Positions 1 through 9,185 are shown, numbered from the stretch's first letter. The stretch is DNA of 64,000 nucleotides from Cytophagales bacterium (GCA_013298215.1 JAAFKE010000001.1:134692-198691); one strand, 5' to 3'. Made by a program: numbers and translations. The notes: generated by a model from the sequence alone, not told the origin.

Positions 1-1307
1 GCGATGAAGCCTTTTTTGGGGGTAGTTTTCAGTTTAGGTTTCAGCAGTTTGGGCGCGAGTCGGGAATGTTCGACACCTGGCACATCGACTACGTGTACCT
101 GAACGCCAACCGAACCGCCCGCGACCGCGCCACCAAAGACCTGGCCGTGCGCCAGCCCGTGAGTTCATTTTTGAAACGCTACTCGGCCATGCCGCTGGCG
201 CAATACCTCGTCAGCCCACGCACCGAAACCGCCGATACCCTCACCACCGAGCTCAATAGTTTGTTTAATCAAACTCGGCGGCCCACTTTTTTCTTTACCG
301 TTAAAGATGCACAAACAAACAAAAATTTTCAGGCATCGTTAGAATCTGGTTTCATTCAGGTGTTTTCTTTCAGCTCTTTTCTGACCAAGATACGAATCCA
401 GCCGCTGCCCGACGAAGTAAAAAACCTTAAAAAACTAACGCTCGTATCAACTTTTGCTTTCAATACCACCGACGAACAAGACCCGCCCATCCGTGGGGTT
501 GATCTGACCCGCAACGACACGATTTCGGGGCGCACTGTTTTTGACGATTACTACGCCTACGACGACGGGTCGGCCGAGCTGGCGGCTTTCAACGTGAAAC
601 CACTCTCCAAAACCGCCGTGCAGTTTATTCTCAATAAGCCCGATACGGTTTCGGGCGTTCGGCTCAATATTGTTCCCATTCGCAAAAACTTGGTGAACCA
701 GCCCATGACGCTGCAAGTCTGGAACAGCGAACGCGGCAAGCCTAAGAGTTTGCTCTACCAAAAGTCGTTTAGGGTCTCCTACCCTGCCGACCCGCGCCAG
801 GGTTTCGTAGACTTTAAGTTCGATTTTGGCGTAGCCGTCAAAGACACCTTTTACGTGGGCTGGTTGCAGATCGGCAACGACCCGCTACCCGTTGGCTTGG
901 ACAAAAATACGCGCTCGGAAGACAAAATATTTACGAACGAAGGCCAAGAATGGGTGAGCCAAGCCGCCCGCCGAAGCGACCCCAACTACCTGTCGGTTTC
1001 GGGCAGTTTGCTCATTAGGCCCGTTTTGGGAAGCGCACCCGCCCCAAAAATCCTCGCCAACGAGCCTACCATTGCGTCGCCGCAGCTGGTGGTCTTTCCA
1101 AACCCAACATCGGGCGTTGTTCGTTGGAACAGCGACAACATTCAACAAATAGAGCTCCTCAACCTGAGCGGCCAGCTGCTCCAAACCCACCGCATAGAAG
1201 CACTCCAAAACGAACTTGAACTGGGCAAACTACCAGCGGGGCTGTATTTGCTGCGGCTGTGGGACGGCCAGCGAAGTAAGATTCAAAAAATAGTTATTCA
1301 GCGTTAG
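1..1307 (+). CDS. T9SS cargo protein, C-terminal part (5' end outside window)
   Basis: The frame is already open at base 3 and reads GGSFQFRFQQFGRESGMFDTW through the first in-window ATG (base 66), so that ATG is internal and the true start lies upstream; about 434 residues are present. The last 75 residues (from VVFPNPTSG to KIVIQR) form a type A sorting domain of the Bacteroidota type IX secretion system, which is cleaved on export while the protein is secreted or bound to the cell surface. The body has no catalytic motif I recognise and looks beta-rich; this kind of large Cytophagales protein is usually annotated only by its sorting domain. Its stop overlaps the convergent downstream gene by 14 bases. 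Function of the body is unknown. Confidence 0.85.
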   Translation, partial: DEAFFGGSFQFRFQQFGRESGMFDTWHIDYVYLNANRTARDRATKDLAVRQPVSSFLKRYSAMPLAQYLVSPRTETADTLTTELNSLFNQTRRPTFFFTVKDAQTNKNFQASLESGFIQVFSFSSFLTKIRIQPLPDEVKNLKKLTLVSTFAFNTTDEQDPPIRGVDLTRNDTISGRTVFDDYYAYDDGSAELAAFNVKPLSKTAVQFILNKPDTVSGVRLNIVPIRKNLVNQPMTLQVWNSERGKPKSLLYQKSFRVSYPADPRQGFVDFKFDFGVAVKDTFYVGWLQIGNDPLPVGLDKNTRSEDKIFTNEGQEWVSQAARRSDPNYLSVSGSLLIRPVLGSAPAPKILANEPTIASPQLVVFPNPTSGVVRWNSDNIQQIELLNLSGQLLQTHRIEALQNELELGKLPAGLYLLRLWDGQRSKIQKIVIQR

Positions 1308-2832
1308 CGCTCCCGTTGGCGTGTTTTGCGGCAACGCGCCGCTCGGGCAATGGGTGCTGGTGAGTTTTTTTCTCGATCAAAAGCAACGAGCTGCCTCCCT
1401 GCTCAGTCTGAACCCCCGAACCCAACATGATGTCTAATCTGCCGTCTTGGTTATAGTCTTGGGAGTCCATCACGAGCCAACGGCCAGCATCAGTTTTGGT
1501 GGTTGCGTGGGGCGAGAATTTGAAGTTTTTATCGTTTTGCAGGTAAACAAACCCACGATTGGGCTTGGCAGTTTCGTCATAAAAAAACGAAATGGCGGCA
1601 ATATCCAGGTCGCCATCGCCGTCAAAATCTCGGGCAAGCGCTTTGGACGCGCCAGGCATCGGAAAAAAATACGCGGGTTTAAAGTTGTTTTCGCCCTGGT
1701 TTAGGTACAAACGAACACCGTGGTAGGGCTTCAGAATAATCGAATAATCGGCATTGTCGCCGTTGGTGTAGAGAATATCGAGCAAACCATCGGAGTTAAA
1801 ATCAACCAACTCGAACGACGACGAGCCGTACACTGGCGGAAAAGCCAATACCTGTTTTTGGGTAAACTGCCCGTGGCCGTCGTTCAAAAAAAAGTAAACA
1901 CCCTCCCGTGCCTGCCCCATCAAAACGGCAATGTCGGGGTGCTGGTCGTTGTTCAGGTCGCGCACAACCACGTATTGCGCACCCGGATCGGCCAAAAGCA
2001 GGTGCTTCACGGGTTTTCCGTGGTTGAACTCATACCAAGCCAAGTCGCCAGCGTAGTAGCCATACGAACAAACCACCGCATCCTGCTGGCCGTCGGAGTT
2101 CAGATCGGCCATGGCGGCGTGCACGGGCCGCGCCAGGTTGTCGATCCGCTGATTCATTTTGAACGAATCGGTGCCTTGGGGCTTGGCCACCACAAAACTA
2201 CCTTCTTTGAAAACATTGGGGTTCATGTTGCCCACAAACGTAAAGCCAAGCGAGCCGTCCGAACTTTGCTCCAAGTCGGTGAACGTACCCACCATTTGAA
2301 CAGCATTGGTTATTTTGGCCGTCAGTGGGTCGAGCCGCAGTAGCTTTCCGAAACGCGTACCCGCCAAAACATCCCCATTTTTCTTGTCCCGATCCAAAAA
2401 AACAATCGGCTCCTCCACGCCCGCGAAAGCCCTGATTGTGAACGCCGACTCTAACGGGCGACAAGCCACTGGGGCGGGGATGGGCAGGGAATCGGGGGCA
2501 TTTTTGAGGTAATAGTCTTGTATGAGCAACCACTCTGCCTCGCTAACGAGCGGTGAACTCGGAAAAACGCCCGACTTCTGAACGGCTTCGATTTGCTGAA
2601 ACGATAAATCTGGTGAGTTTTCGATGGGCTTGGCGCCAACCCAGTAGGCCATTTGGGGCAGCACACCGTTTTGCCAGGTTTTTTTGTCGAGCAAACTGGG
2701 GGCGGGCAACTGGTGGCAGCCAGCGCAATGAACCTGCGCCAGTTTTTGGCCCGCATCAGCGTGAGGTTGGCACGCTGCCAGCCCAGCCAACGAGTACAAG
2801 CAAATCCAAGAAACGATTCGATTGGTTTTCAC
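1294..2832 (-). CDS. Cytochrome c / FG-GAP (VCBS) repeat lipoprotein
   Basis: About 512 residues from a GTG start placed 5 bases after the stop of the upstream gene; a longer in-frame extension exists but would run antisense-like through that gene. The N-terminus is a lipoprotein signal (lipobox LAAC, Cys21), followed by a c-type heme site CAGCH (residues 36-40) with a possible distal Met in LPQMAYW. The rest is a series of Asp/Asn-rich FG-GAP calcium-binding repeats (DLNSDGQQD, DLNNDQHPD, DFNSDGLLD, DFDGDGDLD) of a beta-propeller. It is probably an outer-membrane or periplasmic lipoprotein with an electron-transfer domain. It is the last gene of a three-gene minus-strand unit with two genes upstream. 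The substrate or partner is not evident. Confidence 0.8.
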   Translation of the reverse strand: MKTNRIVSWICLYSLAGLAACQPHADAGQKLAQVHCAGCHQLPAPSLLDKKTWQNGVLPQMAYWVGAKPIENSPDLSFQQIEAVQKSGVFPSSPLVSEAEWLLIQDYYLKNAPDSLPIPAPVACRPLESAFTIRAFAGVEEPIVFLDRDKKNGDVLAGTRFGKLLRLDPLTAKITNAVQMVGTFTDLEQSSDGSLGFTFVGNMNPNVFKEGSFVVAKPQGTDSFKMNQRIDNLARPVHAAMADLNSDGQQDAVVCSYGYYAGDLAWYEFNHGKPVKHLLLADPGAQYVVVRDLNNDQHPDIAVLMGQAREGVYFFLNDGHGQFTQKQVLAFPPVYGSSSFELVDFNSDGLLDILYTNGDNADYSIILKPYHGVRLYLNQGENNFKPAYFFPMPGASKALARDFDGDGDLDIAAISFFYDETAKPNRGFVYLQNDKNFKFSPHATTKTDAGRWLVMDSQDYNQDGRLDIMLGSGVQTEQGGSSLLLIEKKTHQHPLPERRVAAKHANGSANAE

Positions 2833-2837
2833 GATTT

Positions 2838-5800
2838 CTAAGGCTGCACGCGCCTTCGCTGGCCGTCGTTGGTAACTACATCTGCGTGGCGCACATTGTT
2901 GGGAAGCCACAAAACGTGGGGCGACTGCGACAAAAACGACGAGCCGTAGCCCAGTTCCTCGCGGCGACTCTTGCCCGAGTTTAACGTCAAGATAACGGTT
3001 GTTTCGTTGGCTGCCAAGGCCACGCGTCGGGGCTGGTTGTTGGCCTTGAACGCCTTCATATTCCCCTGATTTTGCGCCGAAAACACCAGCATATCTCCGT
3101 TTGCGGCCGCAAGGCGCACCAAACTTTTGGCATCTCCTGGCACGCAATACCCGCTCTGGGCCATGCCAACGGCCTCGAAACCGCCGTTGCCGTTGCCCCG
3201 CATTAGCACGCCGTTAAAGGCATCGTACCTCCCCGTGGACACCTCCGTACCAAAATCGTTTCCAGCAAGGAGCACATCCAACTGGCCGTCAAAGTCAAAA
3301 TCTTGGACAATCATCCCAAAAACGGGGGCAAATTGGGCTTCAATTGGCAACGCTCGTACTTCAAACTGGCCTTTTCCCTTGTTTTCTACGTAGCTCGACC
3401 GCGACCAGTTGGCCGTTAGCGTGGTTGCCCCGCTCAGTTCATTGGGTTTTAGCACGTCTTCGATGGTGGCGCGGGCATATTTGGCGTAGTTCTGAAAACG
3501 CTGTCTGGTTTGGACAAACTGCTTGGCCAGGTCGTCGCGGGTGTTGTAGGGAAACTCTTTGAAAACACCCGCCGAATCTTTAAAATAAACCGTCGGAATG
3601 GCATCGTAGAGCCCATCGTTGTTGAAATCTTTGGCGTACATCCGAACCGGACGCGCCTCGGTGGCACGCATAAATGAGTTGTCGCCCAAGTTACCCGCCA
3701 CGTAATCCATGTCGCCGTCGTTGTCAAAATCGCCCGCCGTTAGGCTGTTCCAAAAGCCTACTTTTTGGTCGAGTGCCGAGTGAAGCTGGGCGAACTTTCC
3801 TTGGTTGTTTCTAAGAACTGTCAGCGGCATAAACTCGCCCGCGAGCATCAGATCAGGCCAGTTATCGTTGTCAAAATCGGTCCAAATTGCGTCGCAAACC
3901 ATGCCAATATCTACGAGTGCTGGCGCGAGCTGCGCCGTTACGTCGGTGAACCGCACCCGCTTGCCATTTTTTTCGCCAACTTGGCTATCGTTGCGCAAAA
4001 TAAAGCTCGAAACCCGCTTCGGATACGCGTAAGGCTCCACGCGCCCACCCACAAAAAGATCGAGGTCGCCGTCGTGGTCGTAGTCGGCGGCTTTCACGCA
4101 GGAGCCGCTCGACAAAAACGCGGGCAGTGCCGCCGCCTCGTGTTTAAAATGGCCGCGCCCGTCGTTGGTGTACAAACGGTCTTGCAACCCCGCCGACCCT
4201 GCCGCTATTTCGTAGCTCCCGCTCACGACGTACAGGTCTAAATCGCCGTCGGAGTCCGCGTCGAAGAGCAGTGCGCCCATGTCTTCGGTATTTTTTTCTA
4301 AGCCATTTTCACCTGGCAACAAATCAGATTTTATGAATTTCCCTGCCTTGTTTTGGAGCAAAAAAACGCCCTTAAATGTCCGCGCACCCGCCACAAACAC
4401 GTCGTCGAGGCCGTCGTTGTTCACGTCTCCAACGGCCAAAGCTGGGCCAAATTGCGACAGTTTGTGGGGCAATAGTTTCTGCACATTAAAGTCAATCTGA
4501 TCGAGCTCTTGGTGTGTGTAGTCTATTTTGAGGGCATCGGTTACGTCCTCAAAGATCAACTTTGTTGGCTTAGTTGGGGCACTTACCTCGCTTTGGGCAT
4601 TGCTCTGCTTCACAGTCAAGCACTGGTTTGCTTTCACGTTTTTGAGTAATTGCGTTTTACCGTCTGGCCACGTTATTTTGAGCTGGACCACTGCCGTGTT
4701 TTTACCCAAACCAAAGTAGGCCACTGGCTCGATGGTCGATAAATAGCCGCGATACGGTGAGTTTTCGTGGACTTGTTTCTGCCCGTCTGGGTGCAGTATT
4801 TCTGCCCACGCACCTATTCCATTCAGGTTGCTTTCGTTTCCTATAAACTTAATTTTCAGGTAGTTGGTCTCCGTTGGCTTTTGCTGCACCGCGTTGTTTC
4901 TGTACACCGATGCCACCGAATTGATGTTGTTCACAATGTAGTCGAGGTCTCCATCGTTGTCAAAATCGGCGTAGGCCGCTCCGTTCGAGAAGCTGGGTTG
5001 GCCCACCCCCCATTCGTTGGTTGCGTCAGCAAACTGAATGGCTTTTGATGCTCCCATTCCTTGGTTTCGGTACGCAAAGTTGCCGATTTTTACCGACGGG
5101 GTGTAGTCCAAAAGTGCTTTCTTGCTCAATAGATTTGCCGTTTCTACGCGGTAAGCCATAAAGTCCTGGTCGGTAATATCCCTCGGAAAACCGTTGGTAA
5201 TAAGCATGTCCCTAAACCCATCGTTGTCAAAATCGACCACCATCGGAGTCCAACTCCAGTCGGTTTCGGCTACCCCTGCCAGCAAACCAATCTCGCTAAA
5301 AACGGGCCGTCCCGTTTTGGGGTCTTTTCCCTGGTTGAGTTGCAACGTATTGCGGGCATACTGGTAGCTATAATTGTATTTGGCGTTGTTTTGGTAGGTG
5401 ACGTAACTATTGGCGGGGGTCATCATTTTTTTGCGGTAGTTGCCGTTGGGCATCATATCCACCGCCACCACGTCCACCAGGCCGTCGTTGTTGATGTCTG
5501 CCACCTCGTTGCCCATCGCCGAGTACGAAGTGTGCTTAAAATACAGGCTCGATTGTTCCGAAAAAGTGCCGTTTTGGTTGTTTATGTACAACAAATCGTT
5601 GGTCAAAAAATCGTTGGTCACGTACACATCCTTCCACCCGTCCCGATTAATGTCCGTAATATTTACGCCCAAGCCAAAGCCCTCCTCCCCAATACCAGCC
5701 TGCGCCGACACATCCACAAAACGGACAGTGGCGGGCTGGCCACGAACGCCCTCGTTGCGGTACAGGCGGTCGGTGCTGGGCGAAGAGCCGTCGGTGGTTT

Positions 5801-6434
5801 TGGCGTGGTACTGGTTCGGAAACCCGCTTTCGTCCATTTGATTTACGACCAAATACAAGTCCAAATCTCCGTCGTTGTCGTAGTCAAAAAAAGCAGCGCT
5901 GGTGGTGTGTGTTGTGTCGGCGATGCCGTATTGTTGCGCCATTTCCTTAAAAATGGGCCTATTGTTGGCATCGTTTCCCTGGTTTACGTACAACAAATTT
6001 GCCCGATCTTTGCCCTTCTTTTTGGCCGTGGCACACACATAAATATCTAATTTTTGGTCGTTGTTAATGTCCACCAGTGCCACGCCCGCGCACCACCGCC
6101 CCTCACCGTTGGCGCGCGCCGAGGCGGTGGCGTTTTTAAATTTGAGCGTACCAATTTCGGTTGTCTCGTTGATATACAGCTGGTTGGGGGTATTGTTGGC
6201 CGTCAGATACACGTCTGTCAGGCCATCGTTGTTCAGATCGCCGAGTGCCACGCCGCCGCCGTTGTAGATGTATTCGTAGGCCAAAACGTTCATGTTTTCG
6301 TCTTCCCGAATCGTGTTCTCGAACGTTATTCCAGTATCATCGGCGGGCAGTTGGGTAAACAACGTCGGCGTGTTTTGGCACGACAGTAGCTGCGCGGCCA
6401 GGCCAATCCACACTAACAAGGGCTGTTTGTTCAT
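2838..6434 (-). CDS. Large VCBS/FG-GAP repeat lipoprotein, ASPIC/UnbV (CRTAC1) type
   Basis: 1198 residues with a lipoprotein signal (MNKQPLLVWIGLAAQLLSC, lipidated Cys19). The protein holds many FG-GAP/VCBS repeats with D-x-D/N-x-D-G loops (DLNNDGLTDVYL, DINNDQKLDIYV, DYDNDGDLDLYL, DFDNDGFRDMLI), forming probably two beta-propellers. An ASPIC/UnbV-like segment is visible at about residues 540-620 (GIGAWAEILHPDGQKQVHE, then YFGLGKNTAVVQLKITWPDG). Such proteins are abundant surface lipoproteins in Cytophagales, often beside SusC/SusD or redox genes; their ligands are mostly unknown. It lies 24 bases downstream of an unknown gene and 5 bases upstream of a cytochrome/VCBS lipoprotein, so the three are probably co-transcribed. 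The repeat content produces several long but meaningless open frames on the other strand. Confidence 0.85.
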   Translation of the reverse strand: MNKQPLLVWIGLAAQLLSCQNTPTLFTQLPADDTGITFENTIREDENMNVLAYEYIYNGGGVALGDLNNDGLTDVYLTANNTPNQLYINETTEIGTLKFKNATASARANGEGRWCAGVALVDINNDQKLDIYVCATAKKKGKDRANLLYVNQGNDANNRPIFKEMAQQYGIADTTHTTSAAFFDYDNDGDLDLYLVVNQMDESGFPNQYHAKTTDGSSPSTDRLYRNEGVRGQPATVRFVDVSAQAGIGEEGFGLGVNITDINRDGWKDVYVTNDFLTNDLLYINNQNGTFSEQSSLYFKHTSYSAMGNEVADINNDGLVDVVAVDMMPNGNYRKKMMTPANSYVTYQNNAKYNYSYQYARNTLQLNQGKDPKTGRPVFSEIGLLAGVAETDWSWTPMVVDFDNDGFRDMLITNGFPRDITDQDFMAYRVETANLLSKKALLDYTPSVKIGNFAYRNQGMGASKAIQFADATNEWGVGQPSFSNGAAYADFDNDGDLDYIVNNINSVASVYRNNAVQQKPTETNYLKIKFIGNESNLNGIGAWAEILHPDGQKQVHENSPYRGYLSTIEPVAYFGLGKNTAVVQLKITWPDGKTQLLKNVKANQCLTVKQSNAQSEVSAPTKPTKLIFEDVTDALKIDYTHQELDQIDFNVQKLLPHKLSQFGPALAVGDVNNDGLDDVFVAGARTFKGVFLLQNKAGKFIKSDLLPGENGLEKNTEDMGALLFDADSDGDLDLYVVSGSYEIAAGSAGLQDRLYTNDGRGHFKHEAAALPAFLSSGSCVKAADYDHDGDLDLFVGGRVEPYAYPKRVSSFILRNDSQVGEKNGKRVRFTDVTAQLAPALVDIGMVCDAIWTDFDNDNWPDLMLAGEFMPLTVLRNNQGKFAQLHSALDQKVGFWNSLTAGDFDNDGDMDYVAGNLGDNSFMRATEARPVRMYAKDFNNDGLYDAIPTVYFKDSAGVFKEFPYNTRDDLAKQFVQTRQRFQNYAKYARATIEDVLKPNELSGATTLTANWSRSSYVENKGKGQFEVRALPIEAQFAPVFGMIVQDFDFDGQLDVLLAGNDFGTEVSTGRYDAFNGVLMRGNGNGGFEAVGMAQSGYCVPGDAKSLVRLAAANGDMLVFSAQNQGNMKAFKANNQPRRVALAANETTVILTLNSGKSRREELGYGSSFLSQSPHVLWLPNNVRHADVVTNDGQRRRVQP

Positions 6435-6457
6435 TGGTGTATTTGGGGCGTTTTGGG

Positions 6458-7546
6458 CTATGCAAACCGTCGTTTCACGAGTTCCATCAACTCCGAAACT
6501 GTGTCGCCAGTCATGTCCCAGAGGTACTGCGAAGCATATTTATATTGAATCAGATCGCGGGCTTGGCCGTAGCTTTCTACCCGATCGAGTTCGGTAATGG
6601 CGGCTTCGTAGGCGGCGGTATTGCCACTAAAAAGCTGGTGGATAAACATAATTTTTTGGTACATCGGAATCCCCCGAACGATGTTTTCCAGCGGTTGGCG
6701 GTTCACTGTTTCCACCTCGGCCACCTTGTGAGAGTTCCTCAACACATCGTTCAACGACTCGGGCGCGGTGATGGCAGGCACCTCGCCTATTATTTGCCTG
6801 TCGGGCGGTGCCATCTGCGGGGCGGGGGCTTCTTCGGCCATAAAACCGTTTGGCGAATCGTGGGGCAAGTCAAAAAAAGAAACCACTGGCTCGGGTTCTT
6901 CCACCAACACTGGCACAACGGCAGCAACCCGCCGCGTAAGTGAGGCGGGGTTTAAGGCCACTATCTCCGAAAACTTACTTACCACCACGTCCGTGTTTTC
7001 GGGTGCTTTTTGGTCTAATATTTCGTTTAGCCACGTCACGGCTTGGTTGGCATACACAAATTCTTTGGCCTCCATCCGGCTCAAAATACCATTTGGTACG
7101 TATTTATTGATCCGCGTATATTTAAGCAGTGCGTTGGCGGCCTCTTTGGAGAGCGTAAAGTTGGGTTGATTCCTGAAAAAATCGTCAAAAAAATGGCGCG
7201 GATCGAACGTCAGGTGGAGCGTTTGGCGGGTGGCATCGCTCAAAAGTGGCTCGAGGTCTCGGCGTTTTACGGCAATATGCTGCGAGACGGTGTTCATAAA
7301 AACCTGCAAAGCATTTTTTACTTCGAGCTGCTCAAAATCAAAATAAGGGCTCTTGAATCCTTGGGCATCAGTCTTCCATTTTTCAAATAAAGCGCTAACC
7401 ACAAACGAATTGACCTGCCCCACGGGCGTAAAATTCAGAATTTCTCTGCCAGATGCCACTGTTTTCTGGTCGAAAAACGAATCGCACACAAGCCGCGCAA
7501 AATCTTGCGCGTAGGCATCTACTGCGGCTGGATGTAACTTTGACAT
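6458..7546 (-). CDS. Conserved protein of unknown function (362 aa)
   Basis: I do not recognise a named family. No signal peptide or membrane segment is visible, so it is probably cytoplasmic. Residues 1-200 are helical and charged; residues about 205-265 are a proline/acid-rich linker (VLVEEPEPVV, EEAPAPQMAPPDR); residues about 283-362 form a compact helical C-terminal domain (RGIPMYQKIMFIHQLFSGN, then a Tyr/Gln-rich helix ending LMELVKRRFA) of a kind I have seen at the ends of uncharacterised Bacteroidota proteins. It begins the minus-strand unit that continues into the two VCBS lipoproteins, 24 bases before the next start, and is divergent from hisH. The start is the ATG at 7546; no alternative is needed. 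Confidence 0.65.
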   Translation of the reverse strand: MSKLHPAAVDAYAQDFARLVCDSFFDQKTVASGREILNFTPVGQVNSFVVSALFEKWKTDAQGFKSPYFDFEQLEVKNALQVFMNTVSQHIAVKRRDLEPLLSDATRQTLHLTFDPRHFFDDFFRNQPNFTLSKEAANALLKYTRINKYVPNGILSRMEAKEFVYANQAVTWLNEILDQKAPENTDVVVSKFSEIVALNPASLTRRVAAVVPVLVEEPEPVVSFFDLPHDSPNGFMAEEAPAPQMAPPDRQIIGEVPAITAPESLNDVLRNSHKVAEVETVNRQPLENIVRGIPMYQKIMFIHQLFSGNTAAYEAAITELDRVESYGQARDLIQYKYASQYLWDMTGDTVSELMELVKRRFA

Positions 7547-7592
7547 TTATTAAAACCGTTTTTTATTATTGGTTCAAATTTGGTGAAAAATA

Positions 7593-7623
7593 TTGGAAAC
7601 TTAATCCTATAAACCCACCTTTG
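7593..7623 (+). promoter_or_regulatory. Candidate Bacteroidota promoter for hisH
   Basis: TTG at 7593-7595 lies 20 bases before CACCTTTG (7616-7623), one mismatch from the Bacteroidota -7 consensus TAnnTTTG. It would put transcription start near 7630, about 15 bases before the hisH ATG. Supported only by pattern and position. Confidence 0.3.
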
Positions 7624-7645
7624 CCTTCAAAAACTAAAATCTCGC

Positions 7646-8233
7646 ATGAATATTGTTATCATCAAATACAACGCTGGCAATGTGCAGTCGGTCATGTATG
7701 CCCTCGACCGGCTGGGTGCAAACTACGAACTTACCGACGATGAGGCCACCATTCGGGCCGCCGACAAGGTGATATTTCCTGGCGTTGGCGAGGCCAGCAC
7801 TACCATGGCTTACCTGCGTACTTGCGGTCTCGACCGCATTATTCCGACGCTAACCCAACCCGTGCTGGGCACCTGTGTGGGCATGCAGCTCATGTGCCGG
7901 TATTCGCACGAAAACGACACCACCTGCATGGGCATTTTTGATACCGACGTACTACGATTTCCCGAAACGCCGCTCTTCAAAGTGCCCCACACTGGCTGGA
8001 ACAACCTATTTGAGGCTACTTCGCCGCTTACCGAGGGCATAAAAGATGGAGCATTCGTGTATTTTAACCACAGCTACTACGCGCCCATTGGCCCTGATAC
8101 CGCCGCCAAAGCTGACTATATTGTACCTTTCAGTGCTGTTCTGCAACGCAACAATTTCTACGCCGCCCAGTTTCATACCGAAATCAGCGGCGACGTAGGC
8201 CACCAGATTCTCAAAAACTTTCTCGAAATTTAA
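7646..8233 (+). CDS. hisH: Imidazole glycerol phosphate synthase, glutaminase subunit HisH
   Basis: 195 residues, the normal length. HisH hydrolyses glutamine and passes ammonia to HisF, which makes imidazole glycerol phosphate and AICAR in histidine biosynthesis. Class I glutamine amidotransferase motifs are present: FPGVG oxyanion region near residue 44, nucleophile Cys77 in GTCVGMQ, and His177/Glu179 in QFHTE. The last motif has Thr where Pro is usual (QFHPE), but the catalytic residues are kept. PHTGWN and YFNHSYY are also typical. Unusually it stands alone: the downstream gene is convergent and no hisF, hisA or other his gene is nearby, so the partner must be encoded elsewhere. A specialised sugar-pathway HisH paralogue cannot be excluded. 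Confidence 0.9.
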   Translation: MNIVIIKYNAGNVQSVMYALDRLGANYELTDDEATIRAADKVIFPGVGEASTTMAYLRTCGLDRIIPTLTQPVLGTCVGMQLMCRYSHENDTTCMGIFDTDVLRFPETPLFKVPHTGWNNLFEATSPLTEGIKDGAFVYFNHSYYAPIGPDTAAKADYIVPFSAVLQRNNFYAAQFHTEISGDVGHQILKNFLEI

Positions 8234-8244
8234 CCAACACTCGC

Positions 8245-8697
8245 TCAGAAAGGGAGCTTAATGCCCGTCTGAATCATGTTGGTGGCACACTTTGCAATAA
8301 TTTTACCCTCGGTGGTAGTCACCTGGGCCTCGCAATGGATCACGTTGCGCCCCGCCCGAATCACCTTGGCGTGGCAAGTGAGCACTTCGCCAACGCGAGC
8401 GGCACTCAAAAAATCGCAGTTTAGGTTCACCGACGTATAGCCAAACTCGCGCCCCAACCCAAAAACCATCATGCCCACGGTGTCGTCCATCATGGCCGAC
8501 ACCGCCCCCCCGTGGAGCGTGCCCATGGGGTTGGTCATGTCTTCGCGCACGGTAAACTCCACGACCATACTTTCGTAGTTGGCTTCACGCAGGGTACCAT
8601 TGAGCCAACTGCCCATTTTAGATATACTCTGCCCGAGCGTTTGTCCAATTTGGCTCTTGAAAAACTCTAATCGGGGATTGGTTTCTGTTGATGACAT
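8245..8697 (-). CDS. PaaI-family hotdog-fold thioesterase
   Basis: 150 residues of the single-domain hotdog thioesterase family, which hydrolyses acyl- or aryl-CoA thioesters in the cytoplasm. The typical core is visible: a Met-Gly-Thr-Leu-His-Gly-Gly segment (MGTLHGGAVSAMMDDTVG, about residues 57-74), where the Asp/Glu on the central helix is catalytic in the PaaI group, followed by TSVNLNCDFL and the beta-sheet with the pattern GEVLTCHAKVIRAGRN. The N-terminus is helical and specific to this protein. It is convergent with hisH 11 bases away and is probably monocistronic. Substrate is not predictable; phenylacetate-type or general housekeeping acyl-CoA are the usual guesses. Confidence 0.85.
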   Translation of the reverse strand: MSSTETNPRLEFFKSQIGQTLGQSISKMGSWLNGTLREANYESMVVEFTVREDMTNPMGTLHGGAVSAMMDDTVGMMVFGLGREFGYTSVNLNCDFLSAARVGEVLTCHAKVIRAGRNVIHCEAQVTTTEGKIIAKCATNMIQTGIKLPF

Positions 8698-9006
8698 ATA
8701 AAGTTTTACGGTTTAAAGTTTTATGGTTTTACGAAATTACACGTGTACGAAATCAGCATTGCCAAAACAATGCCACGGTTCGTGTCGTTTTGCAGCAAAA
8801 TAATTTTTCTGGGGAGCTTGTTTGGTGTAAGTTTAAGAAATTAACTAAACAAAAAATAAAGTCCCAATGAAAAATTAACAATATTCGCAAGGTCGATTTG
8901 TCGGTTTTAGTTGCAAAACTGAGCTTTTTTTTCAAAACACTCTACTACTTTAACTAATTGGCCATCAAGACATAAATAATCATAGTGTTTCGTTTTTTCA
9001 TGTCTT

Positions 9007-9096
9007 TTACATTGTAATTTCTTCAATCAATTCTTTAACGCATTCGGTTATTAAATCCTTTTCCCACTTCCCCAAATGGCTAATTTTCTGACCGAT
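9007..9096 (-). pseudogene. C-terminal fragment of an unidentified gene
   Basis: A 30-codon stretch open up to the stop at 9007-9009 reads like genuine protein (KISHLGKWEKDLITECVKE, then LIEEITM). It has no start and is closed in frame by a TAA immediately upstream at 9097-9099. It looks like the tail of a lost gene next to the transposase fragment. Identity is unknown. Confidence 0.35.
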
Positions 9097-9101
9097 TTAG
9101 A

Positions 9102-9185
9102 TATACCTGTTCGCAAAATATAAAACAGGGCATCTAACACGTCGCGTGAATTATATTTTCGCGTTGTTCGCGGTCTGCCAATTTT
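9102..9185 (-). pseudogene. IS5-like transposase fragment (decayed)
   Basis: The minus strand encodes KIGRPR, then RDVLDALFYILRTGI (about 28 codons). This matches the conserved N-terminal motif of IS5-group (DUF4096-type) transposases, where GRPR is followed by a DhLdAhFYhLRTGhxW helix. The frame continues for about ten codons of unrelated residues and ends; the DDE catalytic part is absent. No matching terminal inverted repeats are visible, so this is a relic and not a functional element. The call rests on motif recognition of a short fragment. Confidence 0.45.

Noticed and set aside
5340-6050. 236-codon open frame opposite the VCBS lipoprotein, and similar long antisense frames at 1720-2343 and 3765-4241
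   Set aside because: They are shadows of the repeated Asp/Asn codons; their translations are Val/His-rich with no recognisable domain.
8753-8935. 60-codon frame in the 8.7-9.4 kb gap
   Set aside because: Composition is simple AT-rich sequence; no protein-like pattern, no promoter.
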